NCBI GenBank assembly: GCA_028293725.1
Contig: JAQGOE010000337.1
Span: 1 to 53,838 of the forward strand
DNA length: 53,838 nt
DNA from: Gammaproteobacteria bacterium
Lineage (GTDB): Bacteria; Pseudomonadota; Gammaproteobacteria; Steroidobacterales; Steroidobacteraceae
Direction of reading: 5' to 3'
Positions 1 to 7,142 of this stretch are shown here, piece after piece. The position numbers and the translations under genes were made by a program. Within the stretch, counting starts at the first letter, position 1. The number at the start of each line of letters is the position of its first letter. The notes under the pieces are model-generated. The model was not told where the DNA came from. It did not search any database and worked only from the letters and a program-made list of their open reading frames with translations.

Positions 1-865
1 ACTTCAGAGGAAGATGCACGTCAGTAAGGAGCTCGTGCTCCGGCGTGTTGATCCGCAAATTCAGATAGTTGAAATAGACCGGAAACTCGCGCAATTCTTC
101 TCCGCTATGCGGTAGCCAGTTCCGGTACAGGTGGTAGACGCTTGCGGAAATGTGATCGAGCGATCCCTCATGACGGACTACTGCGCACCGGCCGCCCGGG
201 ATCACTTTATTGACTATGCCATGGCTGTTGGTCGGTACCGCCGTCGAGATCGACCCACAGATATCATACCTAAAGTCCTTGGCCGCAATCGTCGTCGGGT
301 CATCGTAGGCGATCCCGTACGTTTGGCTGCTGGCAACTGGCGAGAGCCCGGACTCCTTGCGCCATGTGATGAAGCGCTGGACAGAGTCGTTGAGTAGCGC
401 GGGATCCCCGCGATGCTCCAACACCGCTATGTTAACGGGCTTGACAGATACGATTCTGACTTGCATGACGTGGATCTCTCTTGATGAAATAAATTGAAAC
501 TGTGCGCTCCACCCGGCCCAGTCCGGGTTTCTTCTGAATGCGCTTGGCGATTGGCCGAATGCAGCCTTAAAAGCCCTTGAAAAGGACTCGGAGCGCTCGA
601 AGCCTCCTTCCATTGCAATGTCAGTAATCCGCTCGAGGGGATTGAAGGCGAGACGATAGGAGGCGCGGCGCAACCGAGCCAGCTGAACGTAACGATTTGG
701 AGTGATCCCAACATAATTGGAGAACTGACGGTGGAAGTGAAACTTTGAAAAGTGCGCAACGCGACTCAGCCGCTCGGCCGACAAGGGTTCGTCCAGGTGT
801 CTGTCGATGAAATCGAGCACCTGGCTGAATCGTTGGGCATAGGCTTGCTCGCGGCGTTTCTTCAT
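1..865 (-). CDS. AraC-family regulator with GyrI-like effector domain (3' end cut by window)
   Basis: A DNA-binding transcription factor. Reading from the ATG at 865 the frame stays open for 288 codons to the window edge. It ends in VHLPLK plus one base of the next codon, where GyrI-like domains normally end, so probably only the stop is missing. Residues about 8-105 form the double helix-turn-helix of AraC proteins (FSKFHFHRQFS in the first, SFSRAFKAAFGQSP in the second). Residues about 130-288 match the GyrI-like small-molecule-binding domain (EHRGDPALLNDSVQRF; INTPEHELLTDVHLPLK). The order HTH first, effector domain second, is that of Rob- and SAV-type multidrug or stress regulators. It is divergent from the ROK-like kinase with about 120 bp between, so it may control that gene; this is inference. 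The effector is unknown. Confidence 0.85.
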   Translation of the reverse strand, partial: MKKRREQAYAQRFSQVLDFIDRHLDEPLSAERLSRVAHFSKFHFHRQFSNYVGITPNRYVQLARLRRASYRLAFNPLERITDIAMEGGFERSESFSRAFKAAFGQSPSAFRRNPDWAGWSAQFQFISSREIHVMQVRIVSVKPVNIAVLEHRGDPALLNDSVQRFITWRKESGLSPVASSQTYGIAYDDPTTIAAKDFRYDICGSISTAVPTNSHGIVNKVIPGGRCAVVRHEGSLDHISASVYHLYRNWLPHSGEELREFPVYFNYLNLRINTPEHELLTDVHLPLK

Positions 866-988
866 GGAGTGTTCGTGGGCGCTACTTTGCCGAGCGCCTG
901 GCTCGCAGACCTGACCGAAATTGCTGACTTAGCGAGGATCGGGTGAATCTCGTGAGAGACAGATGTACCGCGGACAGTACAATGCCGC

Positions 989-1738
989 ATGAACTCACTC
1001 AAAGCTGACGTCCGCAAATCACCCACCGTGCTACTGATCGATGTGCGGACGGGATCGACCAAACTCATGCTCCCGGGCCGCCGCGCGCTGCCATCGCTCG
1101 ACACGGAAGACGCTCTGGGTCCGCAGGACGTCGCCGCCCACATTAAAAAGCACGGGGCACAGTGGGAGTTTGATGTCGTTTCGATAGCGTATCCCGGCCC
1201 TCTGAGCGCGGGTCGTCCGATTGGAGATCCACCGGGAGGCGGCAAAGGGTGGGTTTCGTTCGACTATGAGAAGGCATTCCGTCATCCGGTGCGAATGATC
1301 GACCCGGTGTCCATGCAAGCGCTCGCGGCCTATCGAGGCTCGCGTATGCTGTTCGTCGATCTCGGGGCCGGACTGAAGTCCGCTCTCATTGCAGACGAGG
1401 TATTGACACCGTTGGAATTGGGCTGGCTGCGCTTCGATGCGCAACACAATCTAGCCCAGCAGTTGACGGATGAAGGTTCACGGCGAGTGGACTATCGCCG
1501 CTGGCCCCGCGACGTGGTTGCTGTCGTCGCGAACCTCAAGGCCGCCTTCGGTGTCAAGGAGGTGGTATTGGGTGGTCAAAATGCTGCCCGAACCAAGCCG
1601 CTTCCCAGGAGCTGCCGGATTCAAACCGAGGCGCAGACGATCGTAGGCGCCACCCGGTTATGGGGCGATGCCGATGGAGTCATCGCCATCCCGCGCGGCT
1701 CATGTTGGGAAATCCACGGCGTGCGACGGAGCGATTAG
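989..1738 (+). CDS. ROK-family / polyphosphate-glucokinase-like protein
   Basis: A 249-residue protein with the actin-like ATPase fold of ROK sugar kinases, closest in pattern to polyphosphate glucokinases. An N-terminal phosphate-binding strand (VLLIDVRTGSTKL, residues 14-26) is followed by YPGPLSAGRP, GGGKGWVSFD and a segment MIDPVSMQALA that aligns with the NDAN region holding the catalytic Asp. The later signatures are degraded: the usual GTGIG phosphate loop reads GAGLK, and the ELGH metal-binding motif reads ELGW, with no obvious Cys cluster. Catalysis may therefore be altered or lost. The gene stands alone between the divergent AraC-type regulator and the convergent porin gene. Family membership is fairly sure; the substrate is not. 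Confidence 0.7.
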   Translation: MNSLKADVRKSPTVLLIDVRTGSTKLMLPGRRALPSLDTEDALGPQDVAAHIKKHGAQWEFDVVSIAYPGPLSAGRPIGDPPGGGKGWVSFDYEKAFRHPVRMIDPVSMQALAAYRGSRMLFVDLGAGLKSALIADEVLTPLELGWLRFDAQHNLAQQLTDEGSRRVDYRRWPRDVVAVVANLKAAFGVKEVVLGGQNAARTKPLPRSCRIQTEAQTIVGATRLWGDADGVIAIPRGSCWEIHGVRRSD

Positions 1739-1750
1739 ACTCCAGTGAGC

Positions 1751-1779
1751 CGGTGCCGGCGAATGATCCGCCGGCACCG
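1751..1779. terminator. Hairpin between convergent genes
   Basis: A perfect 11-bp GC-rich stem (CGGTGCCGGCG / CGCCGGCACCG) with a 7-nt loop lies in the 63-bp gap between the ends of the kinase and porin genes. There is no long T run on either strand, so it would act as a weak or Rho-assisted bidirectional terminator. Confidence 0.5.
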
Positions 1780-1801
1780 CATGCGCGCCCGCCGCTCCGT
1801 C

Positions 1802-3049
1802 TCAGAACTTCAGGAATGCTCCGATGTTGGCATTGCGGCTGGTGTTCTCCTGGCCCGCCTGGTTCTGTGATGTGAGCCGGCTGAACTCGAACAGCAACAG
1901 CAGATTCGCGGTCAGATCCTGGTACACACCCACCGTCACCTTGTCGTTCTTCTCGACGAGGTCGGCTCGAGCGATGCCAACATCGCCGCTGGCCGCGTCC
2001 AGAATGCTACGGCCGTAGTTGATACCGAACTTGGTCGACATGTACTTGTAGGTGACCTGCGCGAGGAAGCCGTTCGAGTCACGCGCATTGCCTAGACCAT
2101 CGTCGGAGTTCACGAACAGCCCGGTCGTACCCACGCCCTTGCCTACGTAGTACCAGCCCGCGACCTCGAAGCCCGCGATGTCGTACTTGCCGCCGAAATC
2201 CACAGCCCAGCTATTGTAGTCGCCATTGTTCACGAGAGCCGCGGGGGTACCCGCAGTCGTATTGCGCTGCTGCTGGAACAAACCGCTCGCCGAGAGATAG
2301 AGCGGCCCCGCCGTATACCCGACCTTGGCTTGCACACCAGGCGCTTTTTTCGAGGCCGGTATCTGGCTCAGGGTGTTCAGCGGATCGAAGATACCGATCG
2401 ACGCCTTGATGCCCATGATGTCCGGGGTCGTGTAGTCGATCTGCGAGAGCCAGTCCGTATAGATATAGCCCAAGCCGATGGAACCCAACGATGTGTTAGC
2501 CGGCGCGGCGTAGTTGCCGTTGCCGGCGCCGACTCCCAGCAGCGTCATATCGTTGAGAATCGCATCCCCCCCGAAGAAGCCGATATTTCTTCCGGCCATC
2601 ACAGTTCCCATGTCCTTGTTACCGAAGGTCAGGAAAACCTGGCGGACGTCGAGACCGGCGGTGCCGAGCGCAGTATGAACGGCCCCCGGCGTCTGCTGGA
2701 GATTCGGGCTGCCGCCGTCGTTGGTGCTGATGCCCGGATAGAGGCCGAAAGTGAAGCCGATGTCATAAGCGCCCTGCGTCGTCGCCCCGCTGATCGACAA
2801 CGCTGCCGGCAGCAGTCCGTTGCTCACCGACGAGGACGATGAGTCGGTATCGATGCACGCCAAGCCTCCGGCAATGGTGGCCGGGTTCGTGTCGCATCTC
2901 GAATAGATGTAGTGGGCATTGACATTGCCGTCGATCGAGAGCTTCCAATCGCCCGCTGTGACGTCGATTGCGTAGGCGGCGGGTGCGAAAGCCGCGGCAC
3001 TCATGACGGAGGCGACTGCGATGGACAAACTTATACGTTGATGTTTCAT
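1802..3049 (-). CDS. Outer-membrane porin (general porin family)
   Basis: A 415-residue beta-barrel porin for passive diffusion of small solutes. The N-terminus is a clear Sec signal peptide (MKHQRISLSIAVASVMSAAA...AYA, cleavage near residue 27). The body alternates hydrophobic and polar residues with many aromatic girdle residues. The last residues, GAFLKF, end in Phe, the outer-membrane assembly signal. The ATG at 3049 is chosen because it opens the signal peptide and has AAGGAA 8-12 nt upstream; the frame is open further upstream but lacks protein character. A -24/-12 promoter lies about 50 bp upstream and the divergent neighbour is a sigma-54 activator, so this is probably an inducible porin for one nutrient class. 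Two cysteines near the start of the mature chain (SRC, LAC) could form a disulphide. Confidence 0.9.
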   Translation of the reverse strand: MKHQRISLSIAVASVMSAAAFAPAAYAIDVTAGDWKLSIDGNVNAHYIYSRCDTNPATIAGGLACIDTDSSSSSVSNGLLPAALSISGATTQGAYDIGFTFGLYPGISTNDGGSPNLQQTPGAVHTALGTAGLDVRQVFLTFGNKDMGTVMAGRNIGFFGGDAILNDMTLLGVGAGNGNYAAPANTSLGSIGLGYIYTDWLSQIDYTTPDIMGIKASIGIFDPLNTLSQIPASKKAPGVQAKVGYTAGPLYLSASGLFQQQRNTTAGTPAALVNNGDYNSWAVDFGGKYDIAGFEVAGWYYVGKGVGTTGLFVNSDDGLGNARDSNGFLAQVTYKYMSTKFGINYGRSILDAASGDVGIARADLVEKNDKVTVGVYQDLTANLLLLFEFSRLTSQNQAGQENTSRNANIGAFLKF

Positions 3050-3095
3050 GGAAGCGTTCCTTCGAGTAGTCCGCGGTGCACGCATGAACCTCGGG

Positions 3096-3111
3096 TGCAA
3101 CGGCCATGCCA
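3096..3111 (-). promoter_or_regulatory. Sigma-54 (-24/-12) promoter of the porin gene
   Basis: On the minus strand the sequence reads TGGCATGGCCGTTGCA. The consensus is TGGCACG-N4-TTGCW; only the sixth base differs, and the GG/GC pair has the required 10-bp spacing. Predicted start is near 3085, giving a leader of about 36 nt before the porin ATG at 3049. A sigma-54 activator gene is adjacent. Confidence 0.7.
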
Positions 3112-3210
3112 ACACGCATGGCGACCTCGCCGCGGTGTCGCGCGAGCACCACAAACTCCACCGAAGTCCCCGGCCTGTTCCATTTGGGTCGATGTTTGAT
3201 ACAGAGTTGT

Positions 3211-3229
3211 CACGCGAATGGAACGCGTG
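3211..3229. promoter_or_regulatory. Dyad, candidate activator-binding site
   Basis: CACGCG-N7-CGCGTG, a perfect 6-bp inverted repeat in the divergent region. It lies about 100 bp upstream of the porin -24 box and about 125 bp upstream of the regulator -24 box, the usual distance for an enhancer-binding protein site. Its use as an operator is inference. Confidence 0.4.
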
Positions 3230-3237
3230 TTGCTGCA

Positions 3238-3251
3238 AGTGCGTCTGCACT
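3238..3251. promoter_or_regulatory. Second dyad in the divergent region
   Basis: AGTGC-N4-GCACT, a perfect 5-bp inverted repeat 8 bp from the first dyad. Sigma-54 activators often bind paired sites, so the two may form one upstream activating sequence. It is short enough to be chance. Confidence 0.3.
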
Positions 3252-3351
3252 CAACATTTAATGGCCTCGGGGCCGGCTAATATGACCAACGCGGGACTTG
3301 CAGTCGTCGAGCCGACGTGTTTCCCTACCGAGACACTGTCACCCATCGCCG

Positions 3352-3367
3352 TGGCACGGCTGGTGCA
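3352..3367 (+). promoter_or_regulatory. Sigma-54-like promoter of the activator gene
   Basis: TGGCACGGCTGGTGCA matches TGGCACG-N4-TTGCW at every base but one (G for the first T of TTGC), with correct GG/GC spacing. Predicted start is near 3378, just ahead of the ribosome-binding site of the activator gene at 3396. If real, the activator is under its own class of promoter. Confidence 0.5.
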
Positions 3368-3395
3368 GACAGTGATCCTACGAGGGGGAAATCGT

Positions 3396-4733
3396 ATGGC
3401 AAACGCAACGGAAATCCGATGTCCCGCGGACCGGCCTGCGGGCGAGCAGGATCGCGCCTTGCGCGAGCTGTCACCACAGGAAGTAGCCGGGTCTATCGGG
3501 AGCCAGTGGGAAGGGATGCCGGATTCGGGGCGACACGCGACACTGATCGCGCTCGCAACACCGGAGCTCGATCGTGTGTACGAAAGGATGAAGGGCGCCG
3601 GCTATGCGTTGATGTTGATGGACGCGAGCGGACTGGTGCTCTACGAGAAATCCGAGCCGTTGCTGAAGGAGTCGGCGCGCATCTGCCCGGTGAGTACTGA
3701 TGCCCCGCTCACGGTAGTCCCCGCTGCGGGGAAGACCGGGCACGAGGCTCTGACGCTCGAGGATCTCGCCGGCGAAGACCCGCAAATGCTGCGGAATGCG
3801 CGCAGCGCCTATCGCATTGCCAACTCCAACGTGTCAGTGCTCATCCAGGGACCCACGGGCTCCGGTAAGGAAGCATTCGCACATGCCATGCATATGGCCA
3901 GCGGACGTGCGAGTCGGCCGTTCGTCGCTGTGAACTGCGCGGCCATTCCCGAGACGCTCATCGAGAGCGAGCTCTTCGGCTACAAGGCCGGGGCATTCAC
4001 GGGCGCGCGCAAGGATGGAATGCGGGGCAAGATCCTGCAATCCTCGGGGGGAACGCTGTTCCTCGACGAGATCGGTGACATGCCGCTGATGCTGCAAACA
4101 AGGCTGTTGCGCGTGTTGGAAGAGCAGGAAATCGTACCTCTCGGAAGCGAAAATCCGCTCAAGGTCAATCTGCACGTGTTGGCGGCGTCGCATCGGAATC
4201 TGCGCGAGATGATCGCCCGCGGCACGTTCCGCGACGATCTCTACTACCGGCTGAATGGGATCACGCTGGAACTGCCCGCGCTTCGCGATAGAGCCGACAA
4301 AGAGCGAGTGATTCATCACGCGCTCGCGGCTGAAACGAGCAACGGCAGGCCCGCGGCCATAGAGCGTGACGCACTGCAACGCCTGTTGGCCTATGCCTGG
4401 CCGGGCAACGTAAGGGAGTTGCGCAATGTCATCCGCACGGCCCTGGCGATCTGCGATGGCGGGGTGATACGCCGCATCGATCTGCCCAGGGAGATTCGTG
4501 AAGCGGATTCCATGCAGGCTGCGCCGTACCAGACGGAACTGCGAACCGACCTTGCCAGCAAATGTGCGAACTCCGCGAACCCCCTGCAGGTCGCCGAACG
4601 CGCCGCTCTATTGAGTGTCATCGAGGACTGTCACGGCAACATGACCCGGGTCGCCATGCAACTCGGCATGAGCCGGAACACTCTGTACCGGCGAATCAAG
4701 CGGCACGGCATACCGCTCGCACACGGCGCCTAG
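3396..4733 (+). CDS. AcoR-type sigma-54-dependent activator lacking GAF/PAS sensory domains
   Basis: An enhancer-binding protein that remodels sigma-54 RNA polymerase by ATP hydrolysis. I use the ATG at 3396, preceded by GAGGGGG at good spacing; the frame is open upstream but reads like non-coding sequence. The 445 residues contain the AAA+ domain (Walker A GPTGSGK 152-158, sigma-54 contact loop GAFTGA 199-204, Walker B LFLDE about 221-225) and a C-terminal Fis-type helix-turn-helix (about 405-442, MTRVAMQLGMSRNTLYRRI). Residues 58-95 resemble the stretch that opens the GAF domain of AcoR-like proteins (DRVYERMKGAGYALMLMDAS). The chain then jumps almost directly to the pre-AAA+ linker, so the GAF and PAS segments of the usual ~640-residue relatives are absent. 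It is divergent from the porin gene, its likely target. A 35-bp imperfect hairpin follows the stop. Confidence 0.88.
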   Translation: MANATEIRCPADRPAGEQDRALRELSPQEVAGSIGSQWEGMPDSGRHATLIALATPELDRVYERMKGAGYALMLMDASGLVLYEKSEPLLKESARICPVSTDAPLTVVPAAGKTGHEALTLEDLAGEDPQMLRNARSAYRIANSNVSVLIQGPTGSGKEAFAHAMHMASGRASRPFVAVNCAAIPETLIESELFGYKAGAFTGARKDGMRGKILQSSGGTLFLDEIGDMPLMLQTRLLRVLEEQEIVPLGSENPLKVNLHVLAASHRNLREMIARGTFRDDLYYRLNGITLELPALRDRADKERVIHHALAAETSNGRPAAIERDALQRLLAYAWPGNVRELRNVIRTALAICDGGVIRRIDLPREIREADSMQAAPYQTELRTDLASKCANSANPLQVAERAALLSVIEDCHGNMTRVAMQLGMSRNTLYRRIKRHGIPLAHGA

Positions 4734-4758
4734 GAACTAGTCAGACCCGCCCCGGCCC

Positions 4759-4793
4759 CCGTCCACCGCGCGCAAGACCGGCGCGGCGGACGG
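4759..4793 (+). terminator. Hairpin after the sigma-54 activator gene
   Basis: CCGTCCACCGCGC pairs with GCGCGGCGGACGG (one mismatch) around a 9-nt loop, 25 bp after the stop codon. It is a very stable stem without a T run, so a factor-dependent terminator or RNA-stabilising hairpin. Confidence 0.4.
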
Positions 4794-4849
4794 CCTCTGG
4801 CCCACCGTTTGCACGGTGATTTAAAGACACTACGCAATGTCAGCGCGAT

Positions 4850-5224
4850 ATGACGCACGTGACACCGCGACAGCCGGCAGATTCTGACTTCGCGGGCAAT
4901 CCACCGAGCGCATCCGCACCCAAGCGGGTGCGCCGGAGCCAGGGCATGAAGGGCAAGACAGCGCCCGTCCGGCGCACAATTCGGCTGGCATCGAGGTATC
5001 AGTTGCAAACCGACCCCTCGGGTAGCGAACACATGCTGGTATCCGCAAAGGGCTCGATTCAGTTAAATGGGACCGCCGCCCTCATCCTCGAGATGTGCAA
5101 CGGCAAACATACCATCGAGGAAATCGTGGCCCGCGTGCTCCGTAACGAGGACAACGGCCTCGAGGAGGATGTTCGCGCTTTTCTCGACGCCGCCCAACGT
5201 CGCGGCTGGATCGTGAAAAGCTGA
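4850..5224 (+). CDS. PqqD-like peptide-chaperone domain protein
   Basis: A 124-residue protein whose last ~90 residues have the PqqD fold pattern (IRLASRYQLQ; GSIQLNGTAALILEMCNGKH; TIEEIVARV; DVRAFLDAAQRRGWIV). PqqD proteins bind the leader of a ribosomal peptide and present it to a radical SAM enzyme. Here there is no pqqA precursor, pqqC or pqqE nearby, and the protein has an added basic N-terminal stretch of about 35 residues (PKRVRRSQGMKGKTAPVRR). An internal ATG at 4946 would give a form closer to the usual length. The start is uncertain because neither ATG has a good ribosome-binding site. Either the rest of the pathway lies elsewhere or the domain has another job. Confidence 0.7.
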   Translation: MTHVTPRQPADSDFAGNPPSASAPKRVRRSQGMKGKTAPVRRTIRLASRYQLQTDPSGSEHMLVSAKGSIQLNGTAALILEMCNGKHTIEEIVARVLRNEDNGLEEDVRAFLDAAQRRGWIVKS

Positions 5225-5239
5225 GTCTGCAGCGGCGCG

Positions 5240-5566
5240 TTACGAGGCGACCTTGAACACCTCGACGCCACGCGACTTCAACACCCGGCTCGCGGGGATC
5301 GACAAGTAGTAGGTCGCGAGAAACCAGATTCCTCGCGGCAACATGGGTGTTACGTCCGTGTCGGGCCATACCAGGCGCCCGACCGCCGGCGCAACGAGCC
5401 AACCTAACAGCAACACCGCTACGACGATCGCGAAGTAGATCCGTCCCGCCGGCTGAAGCCGCAGAGCTCCTCGCGCCTGCTGCGAGTACTGCACACGGGT
5501 ACGCAGCCAGATCATACCGACCATGAACAACGCCGTAACGGCGGAAACAATATCCTGAGTGTTCAT
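5240..5566 (-). CDS. Small integral membrane protein, function unknown
   Basis: A 108-residue protein I do not recognise. Three hydrophobic segments are visible: about residues 5-22 (IVSAVTALFMVGMIW), 43-66 (FAIVVAVLLLGWLVAPAVG) and 80-96 (IWFLATYYLSIPA). A basic loop follows the first (RTRVQYSQQARGALRLQPAGR). It converges on the PqqD-like gene with only 15 bp between stops. No partner gene is evident. Confidence 0.6.
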   Translation of the reverse strand: MNTQDIVSAVTALFMVGMIWLRTRVQYSQQARGALRLQPAGRIYFAIVVAVLLLGWLVAPAVGRLVWPDTDVTPMLPRGIWFLATYYLSIPASRVLKSRGVEVFKVAS

Positions 5567-5679
5567 GAGTGCCGCGCAATCTACCCGTGAGCGTAAAGGC
5601 TTACAAGGCTCTTACGCGCGCTGCTAAGCAGGTAGCGATTTGGAGCGGTACAATCCCGGCAACCTAAGAAGGAAATCTC

Positions 5680-6036
5680 ATGAGCCACACCACCCCCGAC
5701 AACGTGACTGAATACGAGCCCGAAGAAGTCCAGGCTCTGCTGGCGGAAGGAAAGATCCTGCTCGTGGACGTCCGCGAGCCGATGGAGTACGCAGCTGAGC
5801 GCATCCCCGGCGCGCTTCTGTATCCGCTCTCGAGTTTCGATGCCTCACAGCTCCCGCCGGATGGGCCGCGTCAGGTGGTGTTCTCATGTGCCGCCGGCGG
5901 CCGCTCACTCACCGCAGCCCGTCAGCGCATGGCGCTTGGTCAGCCGGCCGCGCACCTGGCGGGCGGTATATCGCAATGGAAGGCGGAAGGGCTGCCCGTC
6001 GTGCGCATCGATCCGCGAACGGGACGCCCGGCCTAG
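5680..6036 (+). CDS. Rhodanese-like sulfurtransferase
   Basis: A single-domain rhodanese of 118 residues. The fold begins at YEPEEVQALLAEG and has the CH2A-like motif VDVREPMEYAAERIPGA. The active-site loop CAAGGRS carries the catalytic Cys that accepts a persulfide, and the C-terminal HLAGGISQWKAEGLPV is typical. It is cytosolic, with no signal peptide. AAGGAAATCTC before the ATG is a good ribosome-binding site, and a TACAAT -10-like hexamer lies about 25 bp upstream (5649-5654). The gene stands alone, so the sulfur donor and acceptor cannot be deduced. Confidence 0.9.
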   Translation: MSHTTPDNVTEYEPEEVQALLAEGKILLVDVREPMEYAAERIPGALLYPLSSFDASQLPPDGPRQVVFSCAAGGRSLTAARQRMALGQPAAHLAGGISQWKAEGLPVVRIDPRTGRPA

Positions 6037-6087
6037 CAACCCGCTTGCGGGGACGGGCCCGCCCCGCGGCACTTCCGGAAATGCGCC

Positions 6088-6975
6088 TTGCACTTTGATT
6101 TCCGCGATCTCGAGCACTTTGTCGCCGTCGCTGAAACGGGCAGCATCGCGCGGGCGGCAGAACGCTGCCACACGGTAGCTTCCGCGGTAAGCAAGCGGCT
6201 GTCCGACCTGGAAGAGTCCTTTGGCACACCGCTGCTCGTACGCGGCGCCAAGGGCGTGGAGCTTACTCCGGCGGGACACAACTTCCTGGTCCGTGCCCGC
6301 GGCGTCCTACATCAAGCGGAGCAGCTCGACGAGGAGATCCGCAGGCACGCGTCCGGTGCCCGCGGCCACGTCAGGGTGTTTGCCAACATCTCCGCGATTG
6401 TTGAGTTTCTACCCGCCGCCCTGGCAGCGTTTCTCGCGAAGTATCCTGACATTCACATCCACCTGGAGGAACATGTCAGCACCGGTGTTGCGGCGGGAGT
6501 CGCCGACAACCTGGCCGACTTCGGGATCCTGGGGAGTCTGGCGGCCGTCGACGGCTTGGCCATGACACCCTTCCGCAATGACGAGCTCGTCGTCATACTC
6601 AAGCCCGACCACGCGCTAGCGCAATGTACCGCGCTGTCCTTCAGTGAGATCGCGCAGCAGCCACTCGTCGGTCTGCATGACAACAGCTCGCTGCATCACC
6701 TGCTCGCGCGCGCCGCTGCCGACGAGCGAAGACCGTTGAACGTGCGCATCCGGGTAACGAGCTTCGATGCGGTCTGCGCGATGGTGGCGGCGGGACTCGG
6801 CATCAGCATTATTCCAAAGGCGGCGGCTGCAGCCTACGCGGCCCAATTGCGCCTCAACGCAATCCCCCTGACCGACACCTGGGCCAAGCGACAATTGTTC
6901 GTCTGCACTCGGGTCAATGAGCCGCTACCGGGTGCTGCCCGACAGCTGTTGGATCACCTGCTCGCGCAAGGGTAG
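6088..6975 (+). CDS. LysR-family transcriptional regulator
   Basis: A 295-residue LysR regulator. The N-terminal winged helix-turn-helix covers residues 1-60 (FRDLEHFVAVAETGSIARAA; SAVSKRLSDLEESFGTPLLV) and the rest is a two-lobed periplasmic-binding-protein-like effector domain (about 88-290). The only start that keeps the whole HTH is TTG at 6088 (TTG CAC TTT GAT), with a weak GGAA upstream; no in-frame ATG fits, so expression may be low. It follows the rhodanese gene by about 50 bp on the same strand and could be co-transcribed. The effector is unknown. Confidence 0.88.
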   Translation: MHFDFRDLEHFVAVAETGSIARAAERCHTVASAVSKRLSDLEESFGTPLLVRGAKGVELTPAGHNFLVRARGVLHQAEQLDEEIRRHASGARGHVRVFANISAIVEFLPAALAAFLAKYPDIHIHLEEHVSTGVAAGVADNLADFGILGSLAAVDGLAMTPFRNDELVVILKPDHALAQCTALSFSEIAQQPLVGLHDNSSLHHLLARAAADERRPLNVRIRVTSFDAVCAMVAAGLGISIIPKAAAAAYAAQLRLNAIPLTDTWAKRQLFVCTRVNEPLPGAARQLLDHLLAQG

Positions 6976-6998
6976 GAGATCAGCGCGACGGCAAGGGC

Positions 6999-7054
6999 GG
7001 CGCAGCGCGAACGCCATCGCAACGCCGGGCGCGGCGCAACGCGAACGCCATCGC
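6999..7054 (+). repeat. Two direct repeats of 22 bp
   Basis: GGCGCAGCGCGAACGCCATCGC at 6999 and the same sequence with one change at 7033, period 34 bp, in the gap between the LysR gene and the methyltransferase gene. Its role is unknown; it may be a small tandem duplication. Confidence 0.6.
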
Positions 7055-7142
7055 GAGCCACGATGCCTGCATCGTCAACCATCAGCAGCGCCACCAGCCC
7101 CCGATGTCATGCTGCCCTCAGCTAACAGCGAGGCCAGAACTC

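Noticed and set aside
427..759. A 110-codon minus-strand frame within the AraC-type gene
   Set aside because: Overlaps the true AraC/GyrI frame, which continues through the whole region with family motifs.
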